Assembly (NCBI GenBank): GCA_040881175.1
Contig: JBBEDS010000015.1
Location: 1-22,633 of the forward strand
Direction of reading: 5' to 3'
From: JBBEDS01 sp040881175
GTDB lineage: Bacteria > Patescibacteriota > Minisyncoccia > 2-02-FULL-40-12 > IGHO2-01-FULL-4-A
DNA length: 22,633 nt
Part shown: positions 5,468 to 13,837 of the stretch, piece after piece
Layout: each line of letters opens with the position of its first letter
Numbering within the stretch: position 1 is the first letter of the stretch
The notes under the pieces: model-generated
The model's input: the letters and a program-made list of their open reading frames with translations, nothing else
Told to the model about the DNA's origin: nothing
Database searches by the model: none
Translations under genes and position numbers: made by a program

Positions 5468-5848
5468 TTACTCTCCTAATAGATACTGGAACCACTTTTC
5501 AAAATTACTTGGTAGCCTTGGTTTTTCTTTATCTTTACTGGCAGTTTCCGCAGGTTCTTGATTATATTCATTCCTATACACAAATACAACATTTTCATCC
5601 GGCTTCTTGTAGTTCAGCTTTGCCTTCACCTGTCTTTCAAGATAGGCACTACTTCGAAAATACTCCTCTAGTTTTTCAAGTTCGGAACGCTCTCCCTCTA
5701 CCTCAGCTATTTTATCATTCAAATTGCCTACTTCCTTTTGCACTGTGACCAAGGAAGGGTATAGCTTAACGATCAGTGACAAGAAGAATATCAGACCCAC
5801 AAGGGCCAATACAGTGAACAGCGGAGATTGTAGAATTCTTTTAAGCAT
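5468..5848 (-). CDS. FtsB/DivIC-like septum formation initiator family protein
   Basis: A 126-residue bitopic protein: short cytoplasmic N-terminus, membrane segment at about 10-30, coiled-coil region at about 34-62 (VQKEVGNLNDKIAEVEGERSE), then SSAYLERQVKAKLNYKKPDE (about 66-85), which resembles the conserved post-coiled-coil block of the FtsB/DivIC family, and a flexible charged tail. FtsB homologues link early and late divisome proteins. The start overlaps the bPH2 gene stop by 8 bp. tRNA-Gly begins one base after its stop. Its closeness to ftsEX two units downstream fits a division role. Confidence 0.8.
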   Translation of the reverse strand: MLKRILQSPLFTVLALVGLIFFLSLIVKLYPSLVTVQKEVGNLNDKIAEVEGERSELEKLEEYFRSSAYLERQVKAKLNYKKPDENVVFVYRNEYNQEPAETASKDKEKPRLPSNFEKWFQYLLGE

Positions 5849-6371
5849 CCTCCGGATCCCCTTCTTCGCTTTTATGCTGCTTAGGATAACGGCCGGCGAA
5901 ATGTTGCCTAGTCTGGTTTATCATATCCACCACCTTTTCCGGACTGGATATTTTCTCCACGATTATTTCACTCTCTGACATAGTGCGTATGGTGATATCG
6001 CCAAAGTTATTCAAGGATGCATTTATCCCTTTCTTGCTGTATGAGATCTCGGAAATATCCTGATAAAGAAGCTCGGTTACTGTCTTTGAAAAGATACCAT
6101 GCTGCTTATTCTCGACTATTCGCTGATTGGTGATTATTAGCGTGTTCATACGCCAGATATAGTATTTGGCTAAGATAATTATGGCAACTATCAGGATTGA
6201 GAAGACGAGAACCCACTGCCAATACCCGAAGAAGTCGAAATTAAGATAGGACCTGATCACAGCTAGACCGATTACCAAAAGTGGCCAACCCCAAACAGCT
6301 GTCATCAAAGAAGAGCGGTGTTTGCGGACGGCCTTTATTAATTTCTCATTTTGTCGTAGAATTATAGGCAT
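5841..6371 (-). CDS. bPH2 (bacterial PH-like) domain membrane protein
   Basis: A 176-residue protein with two hydrophobic segments (about 23-41 and 48-69) followed by a YdbS-like bPH2 domain (about 72-157) showing NTLIITNQRIV and DISEISYSKKGINASLNNFGDI-type strands. The tail is charged and probably flexible. The function of these proteins is generally unknown. The ATG at 6371 has no Shine-Dalgarno and sits in very AT-rich DNA. It may be transcribed from the promoter at 6502-6510, giving a leader of about 125 nt with two perfect hairpins, or from a closer TATAAA (6375-6380). Confidence 0.78.
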   Translation of the reverse strand: MPIILRQNEKLIKAVRKHRSSLMTAVWGWPLLVIGLAVIRSYLNFDFFGYWQWVLVFSILIVAIIILAKYYIWRMNTLIITNQRIVENKQHGIFSKTVTELLYQDISEISYSKKGINASLNNFGDITIRTMSESEIIVEKISSPEKVVDMINQTRQHFAGRYPKQHKSEEGDPEDA

Positions 6372-6383
6372 AATTTTATAATT

Positions 6384-6482
6384 ATGTTTTCCAAAAAATC
6401 AATAAAAACAGTGTCAATTGTTATAGCTTTTCTAACCATTGTCTCAATGGTCGCCTTTTTGCTAATCCCACTTCTGGGATAG
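6384..6482 (+). CDS. Possible 32-residue single-span membrane peptide
   Basis: The only plausible plus-strand gene in the window. The reading frame begins MFSKKSIKTV and continues as a hydrophobic stretch ending LLIPLLG before TAG. A basic N-terminus plus about 20 hydrophobic residues is a classic small membrane protein layout. It occupies the gap between the bPH2 gene and lepA, in opposite orientation. No Shine-Dalgarno is present; TATAAT lies at 6377-6382, directly before the ATG, which is too close for a normal -10. T-rich DNA can encode hydrophobic peptides by chance, so this is tentative. The region could instead be the structured leader of the bPH2 gene. Confidence 0.3.
   Translation: MFSKKSIKTVSIVIAFLTIVSMVAFLLIPLLG
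6437..6481 (-). promoter_or_regulatory. Two perfect hairpins in the gap upstream of the bPH2 gene
   Basis: On the minus strand ATCCCA-GAAG-TGGGAT (6466-6481) and CCATTG-AGA-CAATGG (6437-6451) are both perfect 6-bp stems with small loops. They fall inside the predicted leader from the promoter at 6502-6510 and lack a T run, so they are not ordinary terminators. They could be a structured 5' leader. Confidence 0.4.
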
Positions 6483-6501
6483 TGCGTCATTCTCTAGCTA
6501 T

Positions 6502-6510
6502 ATTATACCA
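6502..6510 (-). promoter_or_regulatory. Extended -10 promoter downstream of lepA
   Basis: TGGTATAAT on the minus strand, 15 nt after the lepA stop. It is an extended -10 with no clear -35 and would transcribe the bPH2, FtsB-like, tRNA-Gly and tRNA-Thr unit. Confidence 0.5.
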
Positions 6511-6524
6511 CTCTTTCTCTGAGG

Positions 6525-8306
6525 TTATTTCTTCAACATCTCCAAGAATACCTTTTGAGGTATCTCGACGCGACCAATCTCCTTCATTTTCTTCTTACCT
6601 TTCTTCTGTTTTTCCAGAAGTTTTTTCTTTCTGGTCACGTCTCCTCCGTAAAGATAACCGGTAACATCCTTGCGCATAGCACTGATAGTCTCTCTAGCAA
6701 CGATCTTGCCGCCTATAGCGGCCTGTAGAGCAACAGCGAAAAGCTGCGGCGGAATGATCTTCTTTAATTTTTCAACCATCCTTTTGCCCTCCTGGAAAGC
6801 CTCTAGACGCGGCACTATCTTGGAAAAGGGCTCAACCAGCTCAGTAGCTACTAGGACATCCAAGCGAACCAGGTCAGATTCTTGATAACCGGCCTCTTCG
6901 TAACTCATCGAGGCGTAGCCGGAGCTTACACTCTTAAGACGATCGTAAAAATCGGTAATGATCTCTGATAATGGAACTCGATATCTTAGGATTACCACTT
7001 CTTTAGTAAGATAGTCAGTGGCAAGATAAACGCTTCTCAGCTCAGAAACAAGTTTCATAAGTGAGCCCATATATCCTGCAGGGCTTAAGACCTCCAGATC
7101 AACCATAGGTTCTTCAATTCTTTCTATATAGCTAGGGTCTGGCAGAGATGCCGCAGACCTAATGGTTAGGGTTTGTTTTTTCTTAGTAGTAACATGGTAC
7201 TCAACTGAAGGCGTGGAGATAATGAGCGAAAGCTTAAACTCCCGATGCAAACGTTCACTGATTATCTCTATGTGAAGCATGCCCAAGAATCCTAACCGGA
7301 AACCGCGGCCCAATCCGGGAGATGACTCAGGCTCATAAACCAGCGAGGCATCAGTCAACTTTAATTTAGATAGTGCATCTTTGAGCAAATCGTAGTCATC
7401 GCTCTTCTCCGGATAAAAACTAGCGAAAACGACTAGCTTCGGCTCCTTGTAGCCCGGCAAGGGATTGCTACCTGAGGGAAACATTATCGTATCACCGACC
7501 CTTACCTGTCCGGGATCCTTGAGCCCAGTAGCTATGTATCCGATATCGCCACTATATATTTTCTGCTCTTTCTTTAAGAACGGCGCAAAATACCCTACTT
7601 CAATTACATCACCGCCAGCCTTTGAAGCGAACAGCTTAACTTTCTCTCCAGCCTTAACTTCGCCGCCGAATACTCGGACGTATGCTATCACTCCTTTATA
7701 TGTATCGAATTCCGAATCAAAGATCAGGGCCTTGAATTCCGAACCTGTTAATTTATTACTATCAGGTGGCGGAACTCTTTTAATTACCTCATGCAAAACT
7801 TCTTCAACGCCCTCTCCGAGTTTCGCTGAAATTTTAAGTATCCCCGGCTGATCGGGTAATAATTTTCTGATCTCCGCCTCAACTTCCTCAACTCTTGAGT
7901 TTGGCAGATCTATTTTGTTTATGACCGGTATAATTGTGAGTCCTTGGTCTTGAGCAAACTGAAGATTGGCCAGAGTCTGTGCCTGGACGCCTTTCGTGGC
8001 ATCAATGAGTAAAACTGCGCCCTCTACGGCAGCAAGGGATCGGGATACCTCATAGGAAAAATCAACGTGGCCGGGAGTATCAATCAGATTTAGCGTATAT
8101 TTTTCTCCCTCAAAATTGTACTGCATTCTGACCGGCTGGAGCTTTATGGTAATACCCCGCTCCCGCTCTAACTCCATCTGGTCTAGGAACTGCTCCTGCA
8201 TCTTTCTTTTTTCGATCGTTTCGGTCAATTCCAAAAAACGGTCCGCCAAAGTGGACTTTCCATGATCGATGTGTGCTATTATCACGAAATTCCTAACATT
8301 TTGCAT
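6525..8306 (-). CDS. lepA: Elongation factor 4 (LepA/EF4)
   Basis: A ribosome-associated GTPase related to EF-G, implicated in back-translocation and 30S assembly. The 593-residue protein has the full family layout. G1 is AHIDHGKST (11-19), G3 is DTPGH (76-80) and G4 is NKID (130-133). These are followed by the beta-barrel and EF-G-like domains, and by the C-terminal LepA-specific domain rich in lysine (KKKLLEKQKKGKKKMKEIG, near residues 560-580). EF4 is usually about 600 residues, so it is complete. The ATG at 8306 has no Shine-Dalgarno; a promoter ends 6 nt upstream. Confidence 0.98.
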   Translation of the reverse strand: MQNVRNFVIIAHIDHGKSTLADRFLELTETIEKRKMQEQFLDQMELERERGITIKLQPVRMQYNFEGEKYTLNLIDTPGHVDFSYEVSRSLAAVEGAVLLIDATKGVQAQTLANLQFAQDQGLTIIPVINKIDLPNSRVEEVEAEIRKLLPDQPGILKISAKLGEGVEEVLHEVIKRVPPPDSNKLTGSEFKALIFDSEFDTYKGVIAYVRVFGGEVKAGEKVKLFASKAGGDVIEVGYFAPFLKKEQKIYSGDIGYIATGLKDPGQVRVGDTIMFPSGSNPLPGYKEPKLVVFASFYPEKSDDYDLLKDALSKLKLTDASLVYEPESSPGLGRGFRLGFLGMLHIEIISERLHREFKLSLIISTPSVEYHVTTKKKQTLTIRSAASLPDPSYIERIEEPMVDLEVLSPAGYMGSLMKLVSELRSVYLATDYLTKEVVILRYRVPLSEIITDFYDRLKSVSSGYASMSYEEAGYQESDLVRLDVLVATELVEPFSKIVPRLEAFQEGKRMVEKLKKIIPPQLFAVALQAAIGGKIVARETISAMRKDVTGYLYGGDVTRKKKLLEKQKKGKKKMKEIGRVEIPQKVFLEMLKK

Positions 8307-8312
8307 AAGACA

Positions 8313-8341
8313 AAGTTAGCATTTTAAAATGCTTATTTCAA
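8313..8341 (-). promoter_or_regulatory. lepA promoter with a palindromic spacer
   Basis: TTGAAA (8336-8341), 17 nt, then TAACTT (8313-8318) preceded by TGC as an extended -10. The ATG follows 6 nt later, predicting a leaderless lepA mRNA. The spacer carries most of a perfect 16-nt palindrome AGCATTTTAAAATGCT (8318-8333), which could be an operator or a weak terminator of the DUF4012 transcript. Confidence 0.45.
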
Positions 8342-8356
8342 TCAGAAAATGCAGGC

Positions 8357-11020
8357 TCAAAATTTAATATTGATCTCTCTATCGACGGCCAGATCAGAGC
8401 TTAAGATCAGTGAGTCGCCAAGCGGCTGCAACTCGGAATTATATTGGAGAGGCTGCTTGCCGTCTGGTAACTTAAACCCGAATTTTATCTTATCTTCATT
8501 CGTACCAGACTGCTTTTGCCACAACAGGCTGTACCCACTGCCAGTCAGTTGCGCTGGCACTTTATATTTTACTACCACGGACTTGTTCTGCCTGGGTCCA
8601 GTGTTGAGCCAGAAGCCAAAGACCGTTTTGCCCGACTCCTCAAATACATCTACACCAGCGAAGGGTCTATATATTCCAGATTCTATACGCTCCAGGTCAG
8701 GATCTTTCTTAAAATTGTAGTCCGGATATGGTAAGAGAGGTCGATGGTCAGTAATTGAATGCCCGTTTATACCCTCTATGACTGAACCTTTTGGAACATA
8801 TACTTTTATGTATGCCGTATTGACGCGATTATAGAATCCATATTTGTAGTCACCGCCTCTGTGTGAACGGTTGATGGTAAGAGTATGGCTGGCTGAGTTG
8901 TCGTTAGAAACTTCAGTTTGCAGATCCAGAGAGTTGTCTGTCACAAAATCTGTTTTCGAACCTTTAATATTGGCAAAGACGACCTGCAGATAATCTCCGC
9001 TGGCTTGCCTGATCTCTCCACCAAATCCATTTTTGACGGCAACTTCTTCCAGACTAGAGTCGTTGAAAGATGCCAGAATATGCTTTTCCTCGGCAGCTTC
9101 TAGAATTACTTTAAAAATTCCTACCCAGCTATCTTTGTCCTGCTGACTTAGTTTCTCAAAGAATTTAGGCTGCAGGTCCTTTACGATCTGCTTCGGCTGG
9201 ACCCTGTTGTCCCCATATTCAACCTCGCTCTGTATCTCAGTAAGAAAATTACTTGAATCAAGAGTTACATTATATTCCGGCATATCGATCGGCCCTATGA
9301 TATCGAATATTTGGGCAATCACGTCTGGAGTGATAGTCAAAACACCGTCAACATTACCGCCACCGTCTAGTTTATAGAATTCCTGGATCTTTTTTGCAGA
9401 TGTTGGAAAATCGGCGAACCAGTTAGCATCTCTCATGCCCCAGTTGGGAGTAATGTGCTGTAAAGGAGTCGGTGGAATTATATTTTCTTTTATCTGGCCG
9501 TCTATCTGATAGACATCATCAATAAAGATTCTTTTCAAATTGCCTTTATCAAAAGTAACTAAGGCGTAGGTACCCGGGAAACCACCCGTTGGTCTGAGCT
9601 CGCTATTGTTCTGAAGCAATAGAATGTATGTTTTGGTCCCCCGATCACCCACAAACTTCAACATAAAATCCGAGTAGTCGACTGCATCTCCTATATATTC
9701 CTGGAATTGAGGTATCTTGTCTTTAAAACTTAGGAATAATTCCTGCTTGTCCTCCGGGATGGACTCAACATCAATATCCGCCAGCAGCTTATCTGCTTTA
9801 GTGATATTCTCTTCAGCAAATAACAGGACATCTCTAAACTCCGACAGTAAGACAGAGAGTGAACCTGACTGTCGACCGCCATTGGTATCAAGGAATGAAA
9901 GTAAGTTTGTCTTATATAACGTCCCGAATGCGACAGAGAGGTTCTCTCCGGCCTTAGATACATGCTGCCCGGCAGCTACAAGGTTATTAGCCGCCTTTAT
10001 CTTCCCCAGGCCCGGCAGATCACCGAAGACTGAGATAAAAGAAGCTCCAAGCTGGCTCAGGGTTCCTGACGCCCTATTGAAATCATCGTAGGCCAAAGCA
10101 AAACTGTCGGCTGCTTTTAGAAAATCGAAATTCTCCAGATCTTTCTTGGCCTCTTCAAGGTTGGCAACCGCATTGTTGCCGTTTTGTATCAAGTTATCCC
10201 TGACGCCGATTGTGCTTTTCTGGGCCAAGCTAAAAACTAGAAAGGCCGCGAGCAAGAAACCGCCGGCGTACATGATTGTTTTTTTATTTAGTTTCTGCCA
10301 GTAATTTATTTTCGGCCTTGAAGCATAGCTAAGTTTAGGGGCGGGTTTAACAAAACTGGTCAGTCTTGTCTTTACAGCCCTGAGCGTTCTATTCGGCGAA
10401 GCAGAAAAGGGATCTTTGTCCTTCTTAATATTGCTCAGCCATACCTCAAGCTCTCGTGATGCGGGGGATAAAACGTCACTAGCAAGCGGAGAGGATATAT
10501 TTTTCCTAACGAGCCTGGGCTCTGGTAGTTTTATCTTGGCTGGCTGGACGAAAGGATCTTCGGCCTTTATCTCTTCGATAGGCTCAAATTTCTTCTTGGA
10601 TAATATTAATTTCAGCCTAGGTTTAGGGTTTGAAGATGAATGTAGTATACCACCGGCACGCGTCAGCTCAGCGAATACATCGACTGGTCCGCCAATCGCC
10701 TCTTCAAACTCTTCTAGAACCACCCTTTTTTCATCTTTAGCCTCAACCTCAGATTCAGTCTCCTCTATATCAGAAGCTGGAACCTCCTGATTAACTTCGG
10801 GCTCAGCTTCTTGTGAAGACTCCTCATGTTCTTCGGATAAAAGCATATCTCGCGGTTCTTCTAGCAAAGGTTCCTCGTTCACATCCTGTTCCACAGCTGC
10901 TACCACTCTTGGTTCAGACCTGAGATCAACTTTAGATGGCAAATTCTCAAAATCAAAATCTTCCGATCTATTTATCGGCTTAATATCAAACATAGCCAAA
11001 AGAATGTTTTTCTTTGGCAT
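8357..11020 (-). CDS. DUF4012 domain-containing membrane protein
   Basis: An 887-residue protein. The first ~240 residues are low complexity, Glu/Ser/Pro-rich (about 45-110) and then basic, and are probably cytoplasmic and disordered. One membrane segment at about 248-267 (YAGGFLLAAFLVFSLA) anchors a large extracytoplasmic part that begins with a helical region (about 285-450). Next comes the DUF4012 core with YILLLQNNSELRPTGGFPGTY, near residues 470-490, the most recognisable motif of the family, and a C-terminal beta-rich region. The family is common in Patescibacteria and some Gram-positives, often beside envelope polysaccharide genes as here; function unknown. ATG 11020 is used, with ATG 10993 as an alternative. 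Neither has a Shine-Dalgarno. Confidence 0.9.
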   Translation of the reverse strand: MPKKNILLAMFDIKPINRSEDFDFENLPSKVDLRSEPRVVAAVEQDVNEEPLLEEPRDMLLSEEHEESSQEAEPEVNQEVPASDIEETESEVEAKDEKRVVLEEFEEAIGGPVDVFAELTRAGGILHSSSNPKPRLKLILSKKKFEPIEEIKAEDPFVQPAKIKLPEPRLVRKNISSPLASDVLSPASRELEVWLSNIKKDKDPFSASPNRTLRAVKTRLTSFVKPAPKLSYASRPKINYWQKLNKKTIMYAGGFLLAAFLVFSLAQKSTIGVRDNLIQNGNNAVANLEEAKKDLENFDFLKAADSFALAYDDFNRASGTLSQLGASFISVFGDLPGLGKIKAANNLVAAGQHVSKAGENLSVAFGTLYKTNLLSFLDTNGGRQSGSLSVLLSEFRDVLLFAEENITKADKLLADIDVESIPEDKQELFLSFKDKIPQFQEYIGDAVDYSDFMLKFVGDRGTKTYILLLQNNSELRPTGGFPGTYALVTFDKGNLKRIFIDDVYQIDGQIKENIIPPTPLQHITPNWGMRDANWFADFPTSAKKIQEFYKLDGGGNVDGVLTITPDVIAQIFDIIGPIDMPEYNVTLDSSNFLTEIQSEVEYGDNRVQPKQIVKDLQPKFFEKLSQQDKDSWVGIFKVILEAAEEKHILASFNDSSLEEVAVKNGFGGEIRQASGDYLQVVFANIKGSKTDFVTDNSLDLQTEVSNDNSASHTLTINRSHRGGDYKYGFYNRVNTAYIKVYVPKGSVIEGINGHSITDHRPLLPYPDYNFKKDPDLERIESGIYRPFAGVDVFEESGKTVFGFWLNTGPRQNKSVVVKYKVPAQLTGSGYSLLWQKQSGTNEDKIKFGFKLPDGKQPLQYNSELQPLGDSLILSSDLAVDREINIKF

Positions 11021-11027
11021 CCTATAA

Positions 11028-11033
11028 ATTATA
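11028..11033 (-). promoter_or_regulatory. -10 element of the DUF4012 gene
   Basis: A perfect TATAAT on the minus strand, 7 nt before the ATG at 11020, again predicting a start of transcription at the start codon. No good -35 is seen 16-18 nt upstream. Confidence 0.5.
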
Positions 11034-11080
11034 CACCCTAGGAGGTCTTTTTACTTGTGGATTGCCGATAAAGCCAGGGG

Positions 11081-11299
11081 CTAGTTTATCTCCACTACTT
11101 TTTGCCTTGAGGTGTGGCCAGAGATTATGTGAACATTTAGGGGCGAAGTATTGAAATATTCAGCTAAAACCTTAATAATCGCTCGATTGGCCAACCCCCT
11201 TACAGGAGGCGCCTTAACTGAGACTATGAAGTTAGCCTCATCTATTTTCTCGACTTTCTCATGATCTGAGCCAGGTTTTGCTTTTACGCTTATCCTCAT
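11081..11299 (-). CDS. DUF167 (YggU family) protein
   Basis: A 72-residue protein with the DUF167 signature: MRISVKAKPGS at the start, VSVKAPPVRGLANRAIIKVLA (about 27-47) and the closing ISGHTSRQKVVEI (59-71). The family fold is a small alpha/beta domain of unknown function. It overlaps the GT4 stop by 4 bp (ATGA) and is the last gene of the sugar-transferase unit. Confidence 0.92.
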   Translation of the reverse strand: MRISVKAKPGSDHEKVEKIDEANFIVSVKAPPVRGLANRAIIKVLAEYFNTSPLNVHIISGHTSRQKVVEIN

Positions 11300-12372
11300 T
11301 TTTGTACTAATTCTAAGATTCTTTTTTTAAAAACTTCTTTATCGAAAGTTCGAGCGTGCTCACGTATGAAGTCCGGATCAAAATCTGTCTGGTAATACTG
11401 CCCTACCGCTTGTGCCAAAGCGATCTCAGACTGCTGATCAAAAAATATGCCGGTCTTATCTTCTATGACGGTCTCCAATGCTCCTCCGCCTTTGTATGCT
11501 ATGACTGGTCTGCCAGAAGCCATAGCTTCCAGGGGCACGATGCCGAAGTCCTCTTCTTGAGGGAAAATGACCGCCTGGGCTCGGCTGTATATCAAAGGCA
11601 TTTTATAGTCAGAGACCAAACCGAGAAATTCAATATTCTTGCCAGCCATTTTCTCAAGGCGTTTTCTCTCCGGTCCGTCACCAACTATTTTGAGGGGTCT
11701 CTCTATGGCATTGAAGACTTTTATCGCCAGATCGAACTTTTTATACGGAACCATTCTTCCGACCATTAGAAAGTATTCATCTTTTTGATTAGATATGTAG
11801 AACTTGTCAGTGCTAACTGGCGGATGGATGACGTCAGCATCGGCGTGATAGTATTTTTTGATTCTCGTTTTGACAAAACTCGAATTAGCCACAAATTTAT
11901 CTACCCTCAACGCCGCCTCTTTATCCCAAATGCGGAGATACGATATGACAAAAGGCACTAGCTTATTTATCGGCCATGGATACTTGAACTCATCTATATA
12001 TCTCTGGCTGTCATCCCAAAGAAATCTAGTCGGAGTCATACAATAGTTAATGTGCTTAGTCTGAGGTTTAGTAATGATGCCTTTCGCGAATGAGGCAGAG
12101 TTAGAGAGGACTACGTCGTAATATGACAAGTCGAACTGCTCTATAGCTAAAGGCATCAGCATTGGGAATATCCTGTGATGAGTTCTGGAGAAAGGTATTT
12201 TTTGAAGAAAAGAAGTGTGAACCTCCTTGTCCTTGAAAACGCGTCCGGTAGCTTTCTCGTCGTAAACCAATGTATATATCGGGGCATCGGGAAAAATCTC
12301 GCACAAAACTTCGAGCACCCTTTCGGCGCCACCGTATTGATTTAAAAAATCCTGTACTAATGCAATCTTCAT
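11296..12372 (-). CDS. GT4-family glycosyltransferase
   Basis: A 358-residue GT-B fold glycosyltransferase, probably extending the lipid-linked sugar made by the adjacent sugar transferase at the cytoplasmic face. The N-terminal Rossmann half starts MKIALVQDFL with the glycine loop YGGAERV (13-19). The donor-binding half has FLMVGRMVPYKKFDLAIKVF (201-220) and the GT4 E-x7-E pair E274/E282 in EDFGIVPLEAMASGRPVIA. Donor and acceptor cannot be told. It starts 6 nt after the sugar transferase stop without a Shine-Dalgarno. Confidence 0.92.
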   Translation of the reverse strand: MKIALVQDFLNQYGGAERVLEVLCEIFPDAPIYTLVYDEKATGRVFKDKEVHTSFLQKIPFSRTHHRIFPMLMPLAIEQFDLSYYDVVLSNSASFAKGIITKPQTKHINYCMTPTRFLWDDSQRYIDEFKYPWPINKLVPFVISYLRIWDKEAALRVDKFVANSSFVKTRIKKYYHADADVIHPPVSTDKFYISNQKDEYFLMVGRMVPYKKFDLAIKVFNAIERPLKIVGDGPERKRLEKMAGKNIEFLGLVSDYKMPLIYSRAQAVIFPQEEDFGIVPLEAMASGRPVIAYKGGGALETVIEDKTGIFFDQQSEIALAQAVGQYYQTDFDPDFIREHARTFDKEVFKKRILELVQK

Positions 12373-12378
12373 ATTAAG

Positions 12379-13764
12379 TTAAACTGCCGAACGATCGCGA
12401 AAAAGTTTGAGAACAGTAAGGATAATTATCTTGAGATCTCTAACCAATGACCACTTCTCTATATATAGGGCATCGATGGCAACTTCTTTTTCAAAAGGCA
12501 GGTCGGAACTGCCGGATATTTGAGCCATGCCGGTAACACCGGCCTTGATTGCCAGTACTCGGCGGTGGTGCTTTTGATATTTATCTATCTCATCGGGCTG
12601 ATGGGGACGAGGACCCACAAGAGAAATATCTCCCTTCAAAACATTGGCCAGTTGAGGGAATTCGTCTATTCGGTACTTGCGAATGAACCTACCCACTCTT
12701 GTTATCCTAGGGTCATTCTTCATTTTAAATAGCGGGCTGTCTATACGCTCATTCAAAGGCATCAGATGCTCTTTGTATCGTTCCGCATTATTTATCATCG
12801 AACGGAATTTATACAACTCAAACTTTTTACTTTTACTGATTCTTTCTAACTGAACAAAAACCGGACCCTCGGTCTCCCACTTGATAGCAAAAGCGACGAC
12901 GGCAAATACCGGAGAGAATATTATCAATCCTATTAATGAACCGGCTATATCAACGACCCGCTTAAAAATCCTGCCCCAGCCGTCTAATGCTGTACGTTGA
13001 AGCTCAACCATGGGTACACCAGAAAAAGTATCGACATTGAAATTAGTCGTTAGGGTCTGGTAAATGTTTGGTACGAATCTGAAGATTAAATGATTTTCAT
13101 GGCAGAAGTCGACGATCTCCACCACACGGTCACTAGGATAGTTCGGGTTAGCCAGAATAACTTCATCTATCCCCGGATTCCCAATCGCGGCTTTAATTTC
13201 TTCAACCTCCGGATTAGCCAACTGCTTTACAATCCTATAACCGTAGGCGGGCTTAGTTTTGATCTCTTGTACTATTCTATTTGATACATCGTCCTCGCCA
13301 ATGACCATAACCTTGTGCACGCCAAAGTCGTAACGAGACACCAGAAACCTCTGCAAGTTTCTCATTGCCCAGCGGCCGATCAGTACAAATACTATCGCAA
13401 AAAACCAAGCGCCAAGAACTAAGAATCTTGAATCGAAAAGCTCTTGTCTTAAGAAGATATATATTATGACGGTCATGATGCCGGCTGAAGAGGCGACTAT
13501 CACCCTAAAAAACTCCTCTACCGTACTCCTCGTACTTTTGAGGTGATACAAACCGGAGATAGCATAGGCGACGATAAACAGCCCTGAGACTGCCAAGGCA
13601 AGAATAAGGTATTTTTCGAAGGGCAGGTTAAATTCAAACAATACCGGCCTAAAGCTGGATAATATCTTTGTACGCAGAAAATATGTCGTGATACCGGCGA
13701 CAAGCAGCATCAGGAAATCAACTGGCAAAAGTAGGGCGCTGAAGATGAGTTCTCCCCTTTTCAT
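12379..13764 (-). CDS. Polyprenyl-phosphate sugar-1-phosphate transferase (WbaP/WcaJ type)
   Basis: It starts envelope glycan synthesis by moving a sugar-1-phosphate from a UDP-sugar to polyprenyl phosphate. The 461-residue protein has four N-terminal membrane segments (about 8-30, 49-70, 82-104 and 112-130) and a Rossmann-like CoA-binding_3 middle domain (HKVMVIGEDDVSNRIV). From about residue 263 comes the bacterial sugar-transferase catalytic domain, with a hydrophobic hairpin, FELYKFRSM, KYRIDEFPQLANVLKGD and SLVGPRP. The order and length match full-length enzymes. It follows rnpB and has its own promoter. Confidence 0.94.
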   Translation of the reverse strand: MKRGELIFSALLLPVDFLMLLVAGITTYFLRTKILSSFRPVLFEFNLPFEKYLILALAVSGLFIVAYAISGLYHLKSTRSTVEEFFRVIVASSAGIMTVIIYIFLRQELFDSRFLVLGAWFFAIVFVLIGRWAMRNLQRFLVSRYDFGVHKVMVIGEDDVSNRIVQEIKTKPAYGYRIVKQLANPEVEEIKAAIGNPGIDEVILANPNYPSDRVVEIVDFCHENHLIFRFVPNIYQTLTTNFNVDTFSGVPMVELQRTALDGWGRIFKRVVDIAGSLIGLIIFSPVFAVVAFAIKWETEGPVFVQLERISKSKKFELYKFRSMINNAERYKEHLMPLNERIDSPLFKMKNDPRITRVGRFIRKYRIDEFPQLANVLKGDISLVGPRPHQPDEIDKYQKHHRRVLAIKAGVTGMAQISGSSDLPFEKEVAIDALYIEKWSLVRDLKIIILTVLKLFRDRSAV

Positions 13765-13774
13765 TGCAACTAAA

Positions 13775-13783
13775 TGTATAACA
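13775..13783 (-). promoter_or_regulatory. Extended -10 promoter of the sugar transferase operon
   Basis: TGTTATACA on the minus strand fits TGnTATAAT with one mismatch. The ATG at 13764 follows 10 nt later, leaving a leader of only a few bases. Confidence 0.4.
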
Positions 13784-13808
13784 AAACGCCTGTATTTTCA
13801 ACAAAAGT

Positions 13809-13835
13809 CAAAACCCCGCACGAGGCGGGGTTTTG
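13809..13835 (-). terminator. Strong terminator after rnpB
   Basis: A perfect 11-bp stem CAAAACCCCGC/GCGGGGTTTTG with a 5-nt loop, followed on the minus strand by ACTTTTGTT. The A and T ends make it potentially bidirectional. It starts 2 nt after the predicted RNase P RNA 3' end. Confidence 0.9.
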
Positions 13836-13837
13836 AT

